A stretch of 64,000 bases of DNA from Picochlorum sp. 'celeri' (taxonomy: Eukaryota > Chlorophyta > Trebouxiophyceae): NCBI GenBank assembly GCA_010909725.1, contig JAACMV010000008.1:310001-374000 (forward strand), in the 5' to 3' direction. A model generated the notes under the pieces. It searched no databases and was not told where the DNA came from. It saw nothing but the letters and a program-made list of their open reading frames with translations. This document shows, piece by piece, positions 11,192-20,984 of the stretch. The number at the start of each line of letters is the position of its first letter. The first letter of the stretch is position 1. The translations under genes and the position numbers were made by a program.

Positions 11192-14100
11192 TCATTTTAT
11201 TTTGAGTGCCCTGTCTTGAGCAAATGTATTTGTAGATCTGTGATTGTGGGCATTGGTTCTTCTGGGGTTTTTATTCTCATGGCAAAAGCCTATTGCAGCT
11301 CTGTCAAAATGCCCATACAATCGGGCAGGGCTCATATCTGTGGGATTAAGCTTGTCTGCAATGACGACATCATCGTCTAGTGGTTCCAAGGCCATGAGGC
11401 TCGTCACGAGGACTACTTTCCAGGTGGCAAACTCCTTGTCTGGTATCTGCATTTCCTGCTGCACGCGCTGCTTCAACTGTCCAACAGTCTCTGTCTTTGA
11501 AATATTCATCAAAAATGGATCGCTAAATGGGAACGCAAGGTTTGCTTTTCCCTCTGGCTGCTCTCTTTCCTCCACCTGCAAGCAATGTACATGCAGCTGC
11601 CCATCTTGTTCCAGATCCACTTGGCTGTCTGGAATCACTTCTGCTCGAAGATACCATGGGTTCGAGTCAAGATGCTCCTCTACCTTGCATTTTGGATCAA
11701 ATACTTGCCAGATTTTCCATTGATAAATTTCCAATATGCGTAGATGTGCGTCAGATGAAATTTTCCCCTTTGACTCTGTCTTGACAAGATCCAATAGGTC
11801 CTGCACAGTGCTGTCTTTTGGTACCGTCACAGTCACAGTGGCGATGTCTTCGTGTTTGGCATTATGGATTGCGACGCGATGAGTCACGAGTCTCTCGAAT
11901 TCAGGCAGAGGAAGATTAATGACCTCGTAATACAATACGTGCTGTGCAGCTATCCCAGACACACCTCTGCACATGTCTTTCAGCGTAAATCGCTGGTCGT
12001 ACTTGAAAGGCTGGTTCTTTGGCGCTGTTGTATACAGTGACTGCCCAGTAAATCGAACCTTGAGTGGATGATCCAGCTTGAGATGCTCTGCAACACTCTT
12101 GCTAATGTCGTCATAGACAGAATCTCTCTTCATCTCCAATGTAAAGGTGCCTGCTTTTTCTTCTTTATCAGAGGACGCAGAGAGAGGCTTTAGAAGCAGC
12201 GTTGCTCTATTCTTGACATCCTGTAAAAAGTCGACGGCGGTCGGGAACTTTGCCTTGTCATCCTTGCACACTGTTTGAACAATAAAGATGTCACCATCAT
12301 CAAGTTCCAAACCAGACCCAGATTTTCCCAGATCATCAAGCTCCGTGATCATCACTACAGGTTCTGATTTCACCTCTTCATACAAAAGTATATCCTCATT
12401 TGGAGCGATTCCAGCAATCTTCTTGATCGATTCGACCATATCTTCCAGAGGGACAGTCCTTGAAATGACTGCCTGCTTCAGGTACTCCAATCTAGGTGGA
12501 GTCTTTTTGGTATCCGGGTAATATCGCTTGAAAAAGACTGACATTGATGTCGAGCAAGCAGGAACATGAAGATCTTTGTCTTCTGGCAGACATTCTACGT
12601 AGAGATTCACTCTGGTGGTTTCACCTTGCCTGATGGCTCTATGGTCCTGTAGGTCACTGATCAGGTTTTCTTCCCCAACGTGCACATGAACCTGTGGACG
12701 AGACGTATGATTCTTCCTAGATACAAATTTCCAATATCGCTGATTGTCAGGTTTCACACCAACGTGCTCCTCCACAGCATGCTGAACCTCGCTGAACTTT
12801 GCCTTTTTGGGAAGTTTTAATGAGACATCAACATCATTGAAGTCCACAAGATCAAAAAAGACGGACGATCCAATTTGCCTTTTCAATGCTCTATCAGTCG
12901 CTACTGATACTGTCGTGTATAAATGCGCCTCCGCCTTCTCCTTCCACTGCCTTTCTTTTGCTTCCTCTTCAGCGCGAAGTCTTGCACGAATATGCTCACT
13001 GATATCATCCTCCGTCACCTCACACATGATAGAGTCCCATTCACTCTCCCTCACATACACAAGCATGTATGCATTCGAAAAGCGAACCCTTGGTTGGTTT
13101 CCAAACGTGCCCTGAACAACCTCGGGCGTCCCACCCCAATTATCATCCAACGCCTGCTCTTTTGTTGCTTTGGTGACAGTCTCATCATCAAACTTGAGCC
13201 AACTCTGCCCATCAGGTCGAATAAACGCATAATAATGACCACCATGGATGCCACCACTGTGGACCAAAACAGCCAGCAATTTGTACTTGTTGCTCACCGT
13301 CTTATCAGCAGTACTGGACAAATACCTCGGATTCCCATCCTCATCCTTCCTATCCAAATCAATCTCCTCATAAAACTCATGCTTATCGTTCACCTTGATC
13401 ATCATCATTCTCTCAAAATCAAACTCAAACCTTCTCAACTGAATATTCAACACTGGAGGCAATGACTCAAACAACACACCCCGCTTTGCATCCTGCTTCC
13501 CATGACCCTCAGCCTCATACTGATTCTCCCCCTCCAACACCTCCACCTGACAATACTCATCAAAACTATCATAGATATTCCCACACCCTTTCACAACAAG
13601 CTGCAAATCCTGAAACGCTTCTCTCCTCACAGACGTGTAATCAATATGAATGCATTCTATATAATTCGTAAAGTGCCCCTCAAACAGCTTATTGATCGTC
13701 CCCTCCACCCTCGTTCCTTTCATCTTCTCTTCCAACCGATCACACAATATACGATTTAATTCCTGCACATCGTGCTGCTGAAACGCATCCATCGTATCCC
13801 ATCCAAACGAACACGTCAAATCTTTGGTCGACACAGGGCCTTTTGTAAACTGAAGCATATGAAAGACTGATTGCAACGCAAGTTCCATACTCTCACTCGG
13901 TTTCTCATCCTCACTCGTCGGCAACTTGTACACAGCCTTCCGAAACTGATTCACATTGTACAATGTCTGAAGCAGAGAATTCATATAACACGTGGCACCC
14001 TGATTCTTCAACCCAACAAATCCCGTCTCCTTTCGAGAATCAAACTCTTCGTATTCATCAAACGGAACCACATTCACATCCACACGGATCACCACCTTGT

Positions 14101-14620
14101 CATTCACACACAGCCCATGCTCCTCTGTCAAATCCTTGAGTGGCGCAAACGTTGTAAACCCCCAATCATTCTGATCAGGCGTAAACGAATGACGAGCAGA
14201 TTTTCGAATATCTCTCTTCCCATTCAACTGATCCACGATTGCCAAGTCAAACTTGGCACTCCGCTTAAAAGACGCATGTTGCTCCTGCATAATCTCATCA
14301 TCGTCTCCAGGCTCGGCCACAGCAAGGTACAGCGACACATGCTGCCCTTTCGCAGTTTGATTCCCACGAGGAAACAACAACAAGTTCCAATAATACCCTC
14401 CAATTTCAAATGTTTCTGACGTCTGCCGCTCTGGAAGTTCAGAATATTTTTCAATAGTCCACTCGAACTGTCCCTTCAAAGGATCCTTCGAATGACTTCC
14501 AGTCGGCGTCATAGGCGCCGACTGAACATCATTTCTTCCTATTGTATCTTTCTGATCCTCCATATTCCCTGGGGTATCCTGCCCTCGCGTCTCAGCGTCC
14601 TTCATTTCTGAATCGATCAT
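11192..14620 (-). CDS. USP7: USP7/HAUSP-type ubiquitin-specific protease
   Basis: A deubiquitinase of 1142 aa from the ATG at 14620 (MIDSEMKDAE). Domain order: N-terminal MATH/TRAF-like domain (FEWTIEKYSELPE...GGYYWNLLLFPRGN), the USP catalytic core, then a long array of ubiquitin-like (HUBL) domains. The Cys box is FVGLKNQGATCYMNSLLQ. The His box is HSGGIHGGHYYAF, and the third catalytic residue lies in WLKFDDE. Length and order match animal and plant USP7/UBP12. The C-terminus ends ALKIK, resembling the activating tail of USP7. The frame is open to an ATG at 14755 (MTKRHPNHG), but that extension lacks MATH-like character, so I prefer 14620. It probably acts in the nucleus and cytosol on ubiquitinated regulators. 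Confidence 0.95.
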   Translation of the reverse strand: MIDSEMKDAETRGQDTPGNMEDQKDTIGRNDVQSAPMTPTGSHSKDPLKGQFEWTIEKYSELPERQTSETFEIGGYYWNLLLFPRGNQTAKGQHVSLYLAVAEPGDDDEIMQEQHASFKRSAKFDLAIVDQLNGKRDIRKSARHSFTPDQNDWGFTTFAPLKDLTEEHGLCVNDKVVIRVDVNVVPFDEYEEFDSRKETGFVGLKNQGATCYMNSLLQTLYNVNQFRKAVYKLPTSEDEKPSESMELALQSVFHMLQFTKGPVSTKDLTCSFGWDTMDAFQQHDVQELNRILCDRLEEKMKGTRVEGTINKLFEGHFTNYIECIHIDYTSVRREAFQDLQLVVKGCGNIYDSFDEYCQVEVLEGENQYEAEGHGKQDAKRGVLFESLPPVLNIQLRRFEFDFERMMMIKVNDKHEFYEEIDLDRKDEDGNPRYLSSTADKTVSNKYKLLAVLVHSGGIHGGHYYAFIRPDGQSWLKFDDETVTKATKEQALDDNWGGTPEVVQGTFGNQPRVRFSNAYMLVYVRESEWDSIMCEVTEDDISEHIRARLRAEEEAKERQWKEKAEAHLYTTVSVATDRALKRQIGSSVFFDLVDFNDVDVSLKLPKKAKFSEVQHAVEEHVGVKPDNQRYWKFVSRKNHTSRPQVHVHVGEENLISDLQDHRAIRQGETTRVNLYVECLPEDKDLHVPACSTSMSVFFKRYYPDTKKTPPRLEYLKQAVISRTVPLEDMVESIKKIAGIAPNEDILLYEEVKSEPVVMITELDDLGKSGSGLELDDGDIFIVQTVCKDDKAKFPTAVDFLQDVKNRATLLLKPLSASSDKEEKAGTFTLEMKRDSVYDDISKSVAEHLKLDHPLKVRFTGQSLYTTAPKNQPFKYDQRFTLKDMCRGVSGIAAQHVLYYEVINLPLPEFERLVTHRVAIHNAKHEDIATVTVTVPKDSTVQDLLDLVKTESKGKISSDAHLRILEIYQWKIWQVFDPKCKVEEHLDSNPWYLRAEVIPDSQVDLEQDGQLHVHCLQVEEREQPEGKANLAFPFSDPFLMNISKTETVGQLKQRVQQEMQIPDKEFATWKVVLVTSLMALEPLDDDVVIADKLNPTDMSPARLYGHFDRAAIGFCHENKNPRRTNAHNHRSTNTFAQDRALKIK

Positions 14621-15170
14621 CCTCCCGGTGAGAACAACAACGCACCACCCAATCCACTTACTGATACATGTAAAAGTACCTTGTTGTTTAAAATATGGAC
14701 AACTGGATGACTGTACGTGCGTATTCAGACCATGGTTTGGATGCCTTTTGGTCATCTCGTTTCATCCCCCATCAACCGATCCTTTCGACAGTAGGACAGA
14801 CCCGCCATCATCATCATGATGATGGCTTGAAAAAAGGTACTTTTTTATTCTTCCTTTTTAAGCACATACGTGGCAGCCTAGCCTGTCGAGGATGTTTCAT
14901 GCATGTAAGAAGAGTACCACCACCAAACCAATAGATCGAATTGAATTATATGTTGCATTGTCTTTAATTTTGTAAAATCATATCGGTGACAGCAATACGC
15001 AGCTTGCTTTTTGCTTTTTCAATCGTATTCAACTAGAACGCTCGGATTTCTTTCATGAAAAAATAACGTTGATAGCCAGTCTTCTTCATGTATAGATGGA
15101 AGAAGGCAAGGGTTCTTTTTAATTAATACACACACTCGAAGAAGAAGAGACAATACAGCGACAAGAAGGG
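14621..15170. promoter_or_regulatory. Divergent spacer upstream of USP7
   Basis: 550 bp between USP7 (leftward) and a small rightward gene. It carries the CAT/ATG inverted repeat at 14804-14826, listed separately. There is no recognisable RNA gene. The part from 14621 to 14755 is also an in-frame extension of USP7 that could be coding if the upstream ATG were used. Confidence 0.35.
14804..14826. repeat. 23-bp inverted repeat with one centre base
   Basis: Two 11-bp arms, GCCATCATCAT and its exact reverse complement, flank a single C. It lies 184-206 bp upstream of the USP7 ATG at 14620. Its trinucleotide character (CAT repeats) means it may have grown by slippage rather than selection. Confidence 0.8.
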
Positions 15171-15434
15171 ATGATTCAGACACTGTTGGGAAAGTTACCG
15201 AGCAGGCAGAATGCCATGGCGTGGGTCGTAGCTGGGACATTGGCGTATGTTCTATATGTCAAGCCACAGAGGCAGTTGGAACAGGAACAGAGAATGGCTG
15301 ATGATGCACTTGCGCGTCTCAAGAGCACAGATGTGACTCGGACAGCACCAGTACCTGATCCTCAAGAGACTGGTCTTGTTCTTGGAAAGAGGGAAAAGAA
15401 GACGAGCGACAAGGAGACGGCCGTAACAGAGTAG
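15171..15434 (+). CDS. Small single-pass membrane protein, unknown
   Basis: An 87-aa open frame with a clear ATG. It has a short amphipathic start (MIQTLLGKLPSRQNA), one hydrophobic segment at about residues 16-30 (MAWVVAGTLAYVLYV), then a charged tail rich in K, E, Q and D. This shape fits a small mitochondrial inner-membrane or ER protein with the tail in one aqueous compartment. I do not recognise the family. The case for it being real rests on length, a proper ATG, and the membrane segment followed by a sensible polar tail. Homology would decide it. Confidence 0.5.
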   Translation: MIQTLLGKLPSRQNAMAWVVAGTLAYVLYVKPQRQLEQEQRMADDALARLKSTDVTRTAPVPDPQETGLVLGKREKKTSDKETAVTE

Positions 15435-15522
15435 GAGTACTTGTAGTACTTGTAGTAGTAGTAGTGTATGAGGAGTACGAATCCATGCATGATGTCGCAG
15501 AAGAAGAAGAGCCTGTTCATGA

Positions 15523-15560
15523 TGTACATGTACAAGGAATGCATTCCATGATCGATCATG
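15523..15560. repeat. Three consecutive perfect palindromes
   Basis: A 12-bp palindrome TGTACATGTACA (15523-15534), one spacer base, a 12-bp palindrome GGAATGCATTCC (15536-15547), then a 14-bp palindrome CATGATCGATCATG (15547-15560) sharing one base with the second. All are exact. The cluster lies about 170-205 bp upstream of the DEAD-box helicase ATG. A weaker ATTGCA/TGCAAT repeat lies at about 15630-15643. Confidence 0.85.
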
Positions 15561-15728
15561 GTTGCCTCCTCTGATAGTAGCAGTAGTAGTACATGCCCTA
15601 CATGATCATGCTGTGTTGTTATTATTATTATTGCAAATGCAATTGATTGGTTGATTGACCAATTTATGTTGCATTACTGAAGATTCATAAGAACAGTGGA
15701 ATAACCTATTGCCTCTTATTATCGACGC

Positions 15729-17528
15729 ATGCAAGGACGAATCAGCACTGTTGTCTCGTCCCGGTTGTGGAACACTCGAACTTTCGCACCAATCACATTC
15801 TGTACGTTAAAAAAATCAATTATTATATGTAATGACAGTATGAGTGGGGATCCAAAGAAGAAAGCGAGGAGGAAGAATCAACACCGTCACGGGTCTCACC
15901 ACGCAACCCACCACCACAACCCTGGACGACGCTTGCAACAACAAGAAGAACACGAACAACAAACTCGCATATCTGACCACAACCGAAGTGATGTAAAGTT
16001 CACAGATACTTCATTAAGCTCTGGATCTATTGATGCGTTGACAAAGGTGCTTAAATTTGAGAACATGACCAAGGTCCAAGCAGCGACTCTTCCTCACATT
16101 ATGGAGAAGAAGGATGTTTTGGCTAAAGCCAAAACTGGGACTGGGAAGACGGTTGCATTCGTTCTGCCGTCGATCGAATCGCTCGTGTCTCGTATATCAA
16201 ATGGCAATGGTCCTCATCCTATGGATATTTCAGTGTTGATTATATCTCCTACGCGTGAACTGACTGTTCAAATTGCCAAGGAAACAGAGGCATTGCTCAC
16301 CTATCACCCGCTATTGTCTGTGATGCCCGTGTATGGTGGAACGAATATCCGTTCTGAGAAGACACGACTGGAGTCTAAAAAAGCGAGTGTGCTTGTTGCG
16401 ACGCCGGGTAGATTGATTGATCATTTAGAGAACACGCCTGTGCTGCTGAAGCGATTACAGAGGCTATCAGTGCTTGTTCTGGATGAGGCTGATCAGCTCC
16501 TGGAGATGGGGTTCCGTTCGTCCATTGAAAAGATTGTCGGTTTTCTTCCTAAAAATAGACAAACATTGCTCTTCTCTGCCACGATGCCTCAGGCAGTGCA
16601 GCAGGTGGCTGGGTTGGCATTGAAGCCAGACTACACGTTTGTTGATACAGTGCATGAGGAAGAGGATGCAACGCATGCTCATGTGGACCAAACGTTTACA
16701 ACTGTATCGATGCACGATAGTTGGGCTGTGTTATATACAACACTGAAGGATGCTATTGCTCAAAAGGATGCCAAGATTATCGTATTTTCCACGACTGCCC
16801 GGCAGACACAACATATGGCTGCATACTTGGGTCAGGTATTCAAAGGAGCCATCGATGTGCTCGAGATACATTCGAGAAAGAGTCAGTCGGCTCGTGATAA
16901 AGCATCGAAAGCGTTTCGACATGCGTCATCAGCCATCCTGTGCACAAGCGATGTGAGTGCACGCGGTGTGGATTATCCAAATGTGACATTGGTTGTACAG
17001 GTGGGCATGCCATCAAGCAAGGAGCAATATGTGCACAGATTGGGGAGGACAGCCAGGGCTGGTAAAAAGGGACAAGGTCATTTACTTTTATATGAATTTG
17101 AAGAACGATTGATGCGTCGAGATTTGAAGGAGTTGCCTCTCCAAAAGGTTGAGGCACCCATTGTGGAGCAGCAAGATTCTCAGGCAGCCTTGGCAGCTCT
17201 TGGCCAGATTGATCGCCATGTGTCTGCCATGGCATATCAGACGTGGCTCGGGTATTATAATTCATGCAAAGGTGCATTCCGTAGTAAATCAGAACTAGTA
17301 GAGCATGCAAATATGTTTGCAAAAACGATGGGTTTGGGGGACACACCACCAGCCTTGCTGCCCAGGACTATTGGAAAGATGGGGTTGAAGGGGGTGCCTG
17401 GATTGCATATTGACAAGGGTGGTGGCCCACCTCCACCTCATCAAGGTCAACGTTCTCGATCACAGGCAACTCGTCATGAAGGGAAAGGACCTGCGAAAAG
17501 ACGACATTCAGCGAGTAGGGGTAGGTAG
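15729..17528 (+). CDS. DEAD-box RNA helicase, Mss116 / plant RH25-RH31 type
   Basis: An ATP-dependent RNA helicase of 599 aa. Motifs in order: Q-motif region (FENMTKVQAATLP, about 110-122), Walker A AKTGTGKT (134-141), PTRELTVQI, TPGRLIDHL, DEAD (about 253), SAT (FSATMP), SARGVDYPNVTLVVQVG and HRLGRTARAG. The AKAKTGTGKTVAF block and the C-terminal AYQTWLGYYNS motif resemble the plant RH25/26/31 and yeast Mss116 group, which often act in organelles. The N-terminus (MQGRISTVVSSRLWNTRTF) is rich in Arg, Ser and Thr without acids, so a mitochondrial or plastid presequence is plausible. It is followed by a His/Gln-rich basic linker. The C-terminus is basic and Gly/Pro/Arg-rich. Organelle location is inference. 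Confidence 0.93.
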   Translation: MQGRISTVVSSRLWNTRTFAPITFCTLKKSIIICNDSMSGDPKKKARRKNQHRHGSHHATHHHNPGRRLQQQEEHEQQTRISDHNRSDVKFTDTSLSSGSIDALTKVLKFENMTKVQAATLPHIMEKKDVLAKAKTGTGKTVAFVLPSIESLVSRISNGNGPHPMDISVLIISPTRELTVQIAKETEALLTYHPLLSVMPVYGGTNIRSEKTRLESKKASVLVATPGRLIDHLENTPVLLKRLQRLSVLVLDEADQLLEMGFRSSIEKIVGFLPKNRQTLLFSATMPQAVQQVAGLALKPDYTFVDTVHEEEDATHAHVDQTFTTVSMHDSWAVLYTTLKDAIAQKDAKIIVFSTTARQTQHMAAYLGQVFKGAIDVLEIHSRKSQSARDKASKAFRHASSAILCTSDVSARGVDYPNVTLVVQVGMPSSKEQYVHRLGRTARAGKKGQGHLLLYEFEERLMRRDLKELPLQKVEAPIVEQQDSQAALAALGQIDRHVSAMAYQTWLGYYNSCKGAFRSKSELVEHANMFAKTMGLGDTPPALLPRTIGKMGLKGVPGLHIDKGGGPPPPHQGQRSRSQATRHEGKGPAKRRHSASRGR

Positions 17529-17695
17529 TGTTTCATGTAATCTAGGAGGATTCTTGTTGCTGCAAGGCCCCTCCCCCCCAAAGAAGGGTAGTCAAAACCA
17601 ATTCTATAATTCCGTTATATACCTGCGTCATTAATGATATTATATACATCCCTGTGTATTTAAAATTATTGTGCTGTATAGTATGAAGAATAGGG

Positions 17696-19861
17696 ATGAA
17701 TAAATTGTCAGGGTTGACGACGCTTCGAGACCTTCCTCCTAGCATTGCCAGGGGAATTGGTGACAAGGTATGCGGCCATACAAGCGATTCTGATCCCATG
17801 ATATGGTTGAATTAATGATCCATGGTAATTTTACAGTTGAGTACGAGAAGGAAAGAGGCTGCTTTGGATGTGGAGCGCATGGTGAAGAACAGCGTGTCTG
17901 CTGGGCAGAGCAATGACGACATTTTGGCTCTCGTGGATGAATTGGTGGAGACGTATGTGCATCCTCAGTCGACAGTTCATCAGAGAAAAGGTGGATTGTT
18001 GTGTTTAGCCGCTGTGACTGTTGGGTTGGCGGGAGGAAAGAGTTCTTTGTGTCAGTCAGAGAACTTGTTGGCCAAGGTTTTGCCACCCATGCTTGGGGCA
18101 GCAGTCGACAGTGACGGTGGTATCCGATATTACGCTCTAGAAGCTTTATACAATGTAGCAAAGAGTACAAAACCGGCCATATTGAACCATTTGTCGGAGT
18201 TGATCGATATTTTGCTGGTGTTGTGTGATGATGTGGAGGTGAAGAATCAGAATGCGACGATTTTTGTATCAGACTTGATAAAGGATATAGTTGGGGAGCA
18301 CCAGCAGCACGCGTTTGATGTTGCAGCAGTCTTGGAGAGATTGGTTGGATATCTTCGTGCTGAAACGCCGAATAAAAGGAGGTTCTTGTTGGGATGGTTT
18401 TCGTTCTTTGACAGTATGAGTTCGGCAAACAAATACTTTGCATCCACTGTGCCAGATTTGGTTCCAGCATTGCTGATATACAGAGCGGATTCTGTCCCAG
18501 AGGTGCACCATGCCGCGGAAAATTTACTGAAACATATATTAGGTGATATTCAGGATGGATCAATGCGGGTTAGTGTGCGCGATTTATTAGAGTCTTTAGC
18601 TGACAGCATTTTGGTTTCTGGGGGTGAGGACTCCGAGGATGCTGCGTTCCATCAGTCGACGCAGCAGATTATGGACCCTCGAGGGTTTGCGTCATGTAGA
18701 TCTGCAACGCTAGAATGGATGGAGGTATTAATTGATCAGTACCCCGAGGATTCCTTTCCATCATATCCAAAAATAGTAAAGTCTTGCCTGAAATGCCTTG
18801 ATTCATCAGACTATGGTGTGCAAGATTTGGCACTCGAACTGAATCACAAGTTGCAGATCAATGTCTCTGAATGTACATCTGGAGCATTTCATTTAGCATT
18901 GATGGATGTAGTTGTACAACGAATTGCGTCGTCAGAGGAGATGGCGAAATTAGAGTCGCTCAAATGGACTGCCTTGTTAATGAAGACTGATGCTGTCTCA
19001 GTGTGCCAGATCAAGCCTCTTCTATTGCACTGTCTATGCGATGCTTTATCGAGTACTTCTGATGCGGTGGTTGAAGAAGCAGTGGTGGTTCTATCCGTAC
19101 TATCATCGATTGATAGCCAGGGACTAGATTTGACAATGAAGACAATCATCCAAGTGTTTGATGGCCCTGGAGGAGCAGCACTCCTGCAGAGGAGGGGAGG
19201 GATTATTGTGGAAAAGCTGTGCGATCTAATCCCTTCAGAAAATGTGATCATGCCTCTTGTCAATCAGATCAAGGAATTGAAGGATAATAGATTAAGGAGA
19301 ATGCTCATTCAGGTGATTAATGTGCTGTTGCTCACCAGCGAGAAGACCAAAGGGTGCAGGGCATTGCTTCAATCGAAAGAGTCCGACGATTTTCTTCGCA
19401 ATATTTTATCAGGATTCTCATCGAGCATATCAGCATCCATATCTGTGATTCTTCTCAGCAGGCATTATGACGTCGCATGCGTCTTTATAGAAATGGTTGC
19501 CGAGGGTGTTTTCCAGTGGGAGATGAGCGAAGTCTTGGTCGAATTGACACAGCTGACCACCCTGTTTGAATCTCCAGGGTTTGCATCCGTCCGATTAAAT
19601 CTTATGGATGAGAAGAAGCATTCCTCGCTCCGAAAATGCATGCTTGCCATCCTAATGATGCTGCCTCAGGGAGATGCATTTGACATGCTATTCAAACGGC
19701 TGCAACTGGTCCTGGGTACATCGTATAGCAGCAGCAGTGGGAGTAAAAACTTGCTCTCAGAACATGGTATAGATATGCTTAAATACAAAAAAACTGCGGA
19801 ATTAACATCTAAACAGAAGGATTTGCTCGACATTTTCCTCCTGCCAAAGAAGGATTTATAG
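17696..19861 (+). CDS. VAC14: VAC14-like scaffold of the PI(3,5)P2 complex, two exons
   Basis: A HEAT-repeat scaffold that binds Fab1/PIKfyve and Fig4 to control PI(3,5)P2 on vacuole or endosome membranes. Exon 1 (17696-17767) encodes 24 residues including [13 protein letters not shown] 69-nt intron (17768-17836, GTATGC...TTACAG) is in phase 0, and exon 2 begins [17 protein letters not shown]. The join recreates the VAC14 start (PP.I.R.I.DKL...RK.AALE.E). Further family blocks are [30 protein letters not shown] and [17 protein letters not shown]. Spliced length is 698 aa, compared with about 780 in animals. It overlaps the stop of the converging HslV gene by 6 bp. Neither Fab1 nor Fig4 lies in this window. 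Confidence 0.92.
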
Positions 19862-20569
19862 TTCAATTGACTTGACATTGTCATCTCCTCCACCAATCTT
19901 CATCGCCGTGAAATTTGAATTTGTGTAAATACAAGAATCTGCTGCAATACTCATCGCACGCTTTGCAATCTCTGTTGCATCCAGATCAGGCATATCCATG
20001 AGAGCCCGTGCTGCAGCTAGGGCATATGGACTACCACTCCCAATTGACAACACCCCATCGTGTGGCTCTAACACATCCCCATTACCAGTTATCTGCAAAC
20101 TAAGTTCTTTATCAGCTACAATAAGCGATGCATCCAGTCGCCGCAAGTATTTATCCATCCGCCACATCTTGGCCAACTCCACTGCAGACCTCATCAGCTG
20201 CCCAGGGTGTTCTTCCAACTTGGTCTCTAACCTTTCAAACAATGTAAACGCATCCGCCGTTGCCCCAGCAAATCCTCCAATCACTTTGTCACCGATCTTC
20301 CGAGTCTTGCGCACGTTGGGTTTCAAAATAGATCCTCCAAAGGTCACTTGACCATCTGCAACCATGACCACATCACCATCTTTTCGGACACAGAGCACAG
20401 TTGTACTGTGCGCTGCGTGATCCTGAGATGCAGATGATGTAAAAAACTGTCTACGAACTCCACCCAAGGCGGATGAAGGCAGAATCAGTGCATCGGAACA
20501 GATGGCACTTGCGACACCCTGACAGCGCAAGATTGACTCTGGATTCCTCAATGATTGCAGTATGGACAT
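19856..20569 (-). CDS. hslV: HslV (ClpQ) protease subunit, mitochondrial type
   Basis: The proteolytic subunit of the HslUV (ClpYQ) machine, a proteasome-like threonine peptidase. The protein is 237 aa: a 55-residue presequence (Arg/Ser/Leu-rich, ending [15 protein letters not shown]), then the mature N-terminus starting with catalytic Thr56 ([19 protein letters not shown]). Core motifs match bacterial Hsl[18 protein letters not shown], the RxD region [27 protein letters not shown] and [15 protein letters not shown]. Animals and most fungi lack HslV; algae, trypanosomatids and others keep a mitochondrial copy inherited from the endosymbiont. The HslU ATPase partner is not in the window. The stop codon overlaps that of VAC14. 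Confidence 0.96.
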   Translation of the reverse strand: MSILQSLRNPESILRCQGVASAICSDALILPSSALGGVRRQFFTSSASQDHAAHSTTVLCVRKDGDVVMVADGQVTFGGSILKPNVRKTRKIGDKVIGGFAGATADAFTLFERLETKLEEHPGQLMRSAVELAKMWRMDKYLRRLDASLIVADKELSLQITGNGDVLEPHDGVLSIGSGSPYALAAARALMDMPDLDATEIAKRAMSIAADSCIYTNSNFTAMKIGGGDDNVKSIEL

Positions 20570-20984
20570 TTTTATGTGATAATGGTTGTATTAATTTAAT
20601 GTTTGCACAACGTGTGTCTTGCATGGACAAAAATCAAAGTTCCATTTTTGGTTTTTTATTCCGTCGAGACATATTTAGAACCAAGATCCCATTCGGATGC
20701 CCGACGAATGGCTGACTTGATGTAGGCCAACAAAACTTGCTACGACAGTATTATTATTTTATTATTCGACCATACGTGCCCCAGAGACGTGTCGTAGACA
20801 CTCGACTGAGGTTCCGTCAAAGAACGGAAGACACGTTTTGTATGTTGTGTCGTGGTTGATTTTATAGGGCCCGTATTGTGCGGGTTTTATTTGTGAAAGA
20901 ATCCTATTAATGCTATTAGTGCATTCGTTTTGAAATTGGCCCGGTGTATTCCCGTTTCTCCACGTTTCTCAACCTCGGAAAAAT
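20570..20984. promoter_or_regulatory. Divergent spacer, HslV / FAMeT-BACK gene
   Basis: 415 bp between two diverging genes. Short inverted repeats occur, such as TTCCGT and ACGGAA around 20813-20830, with a GTGTC/GACAC pair nearby. No long palindrome, RNA gene or open frame of note was found. Confidence 0.35.

Noticed and set aside
19856..20569. HslV as bacterial contamination
   Set aside because: It has a eukaryotic-style presequence and is interlocked with VAC14, an intron-bearing eukaryotic gene.
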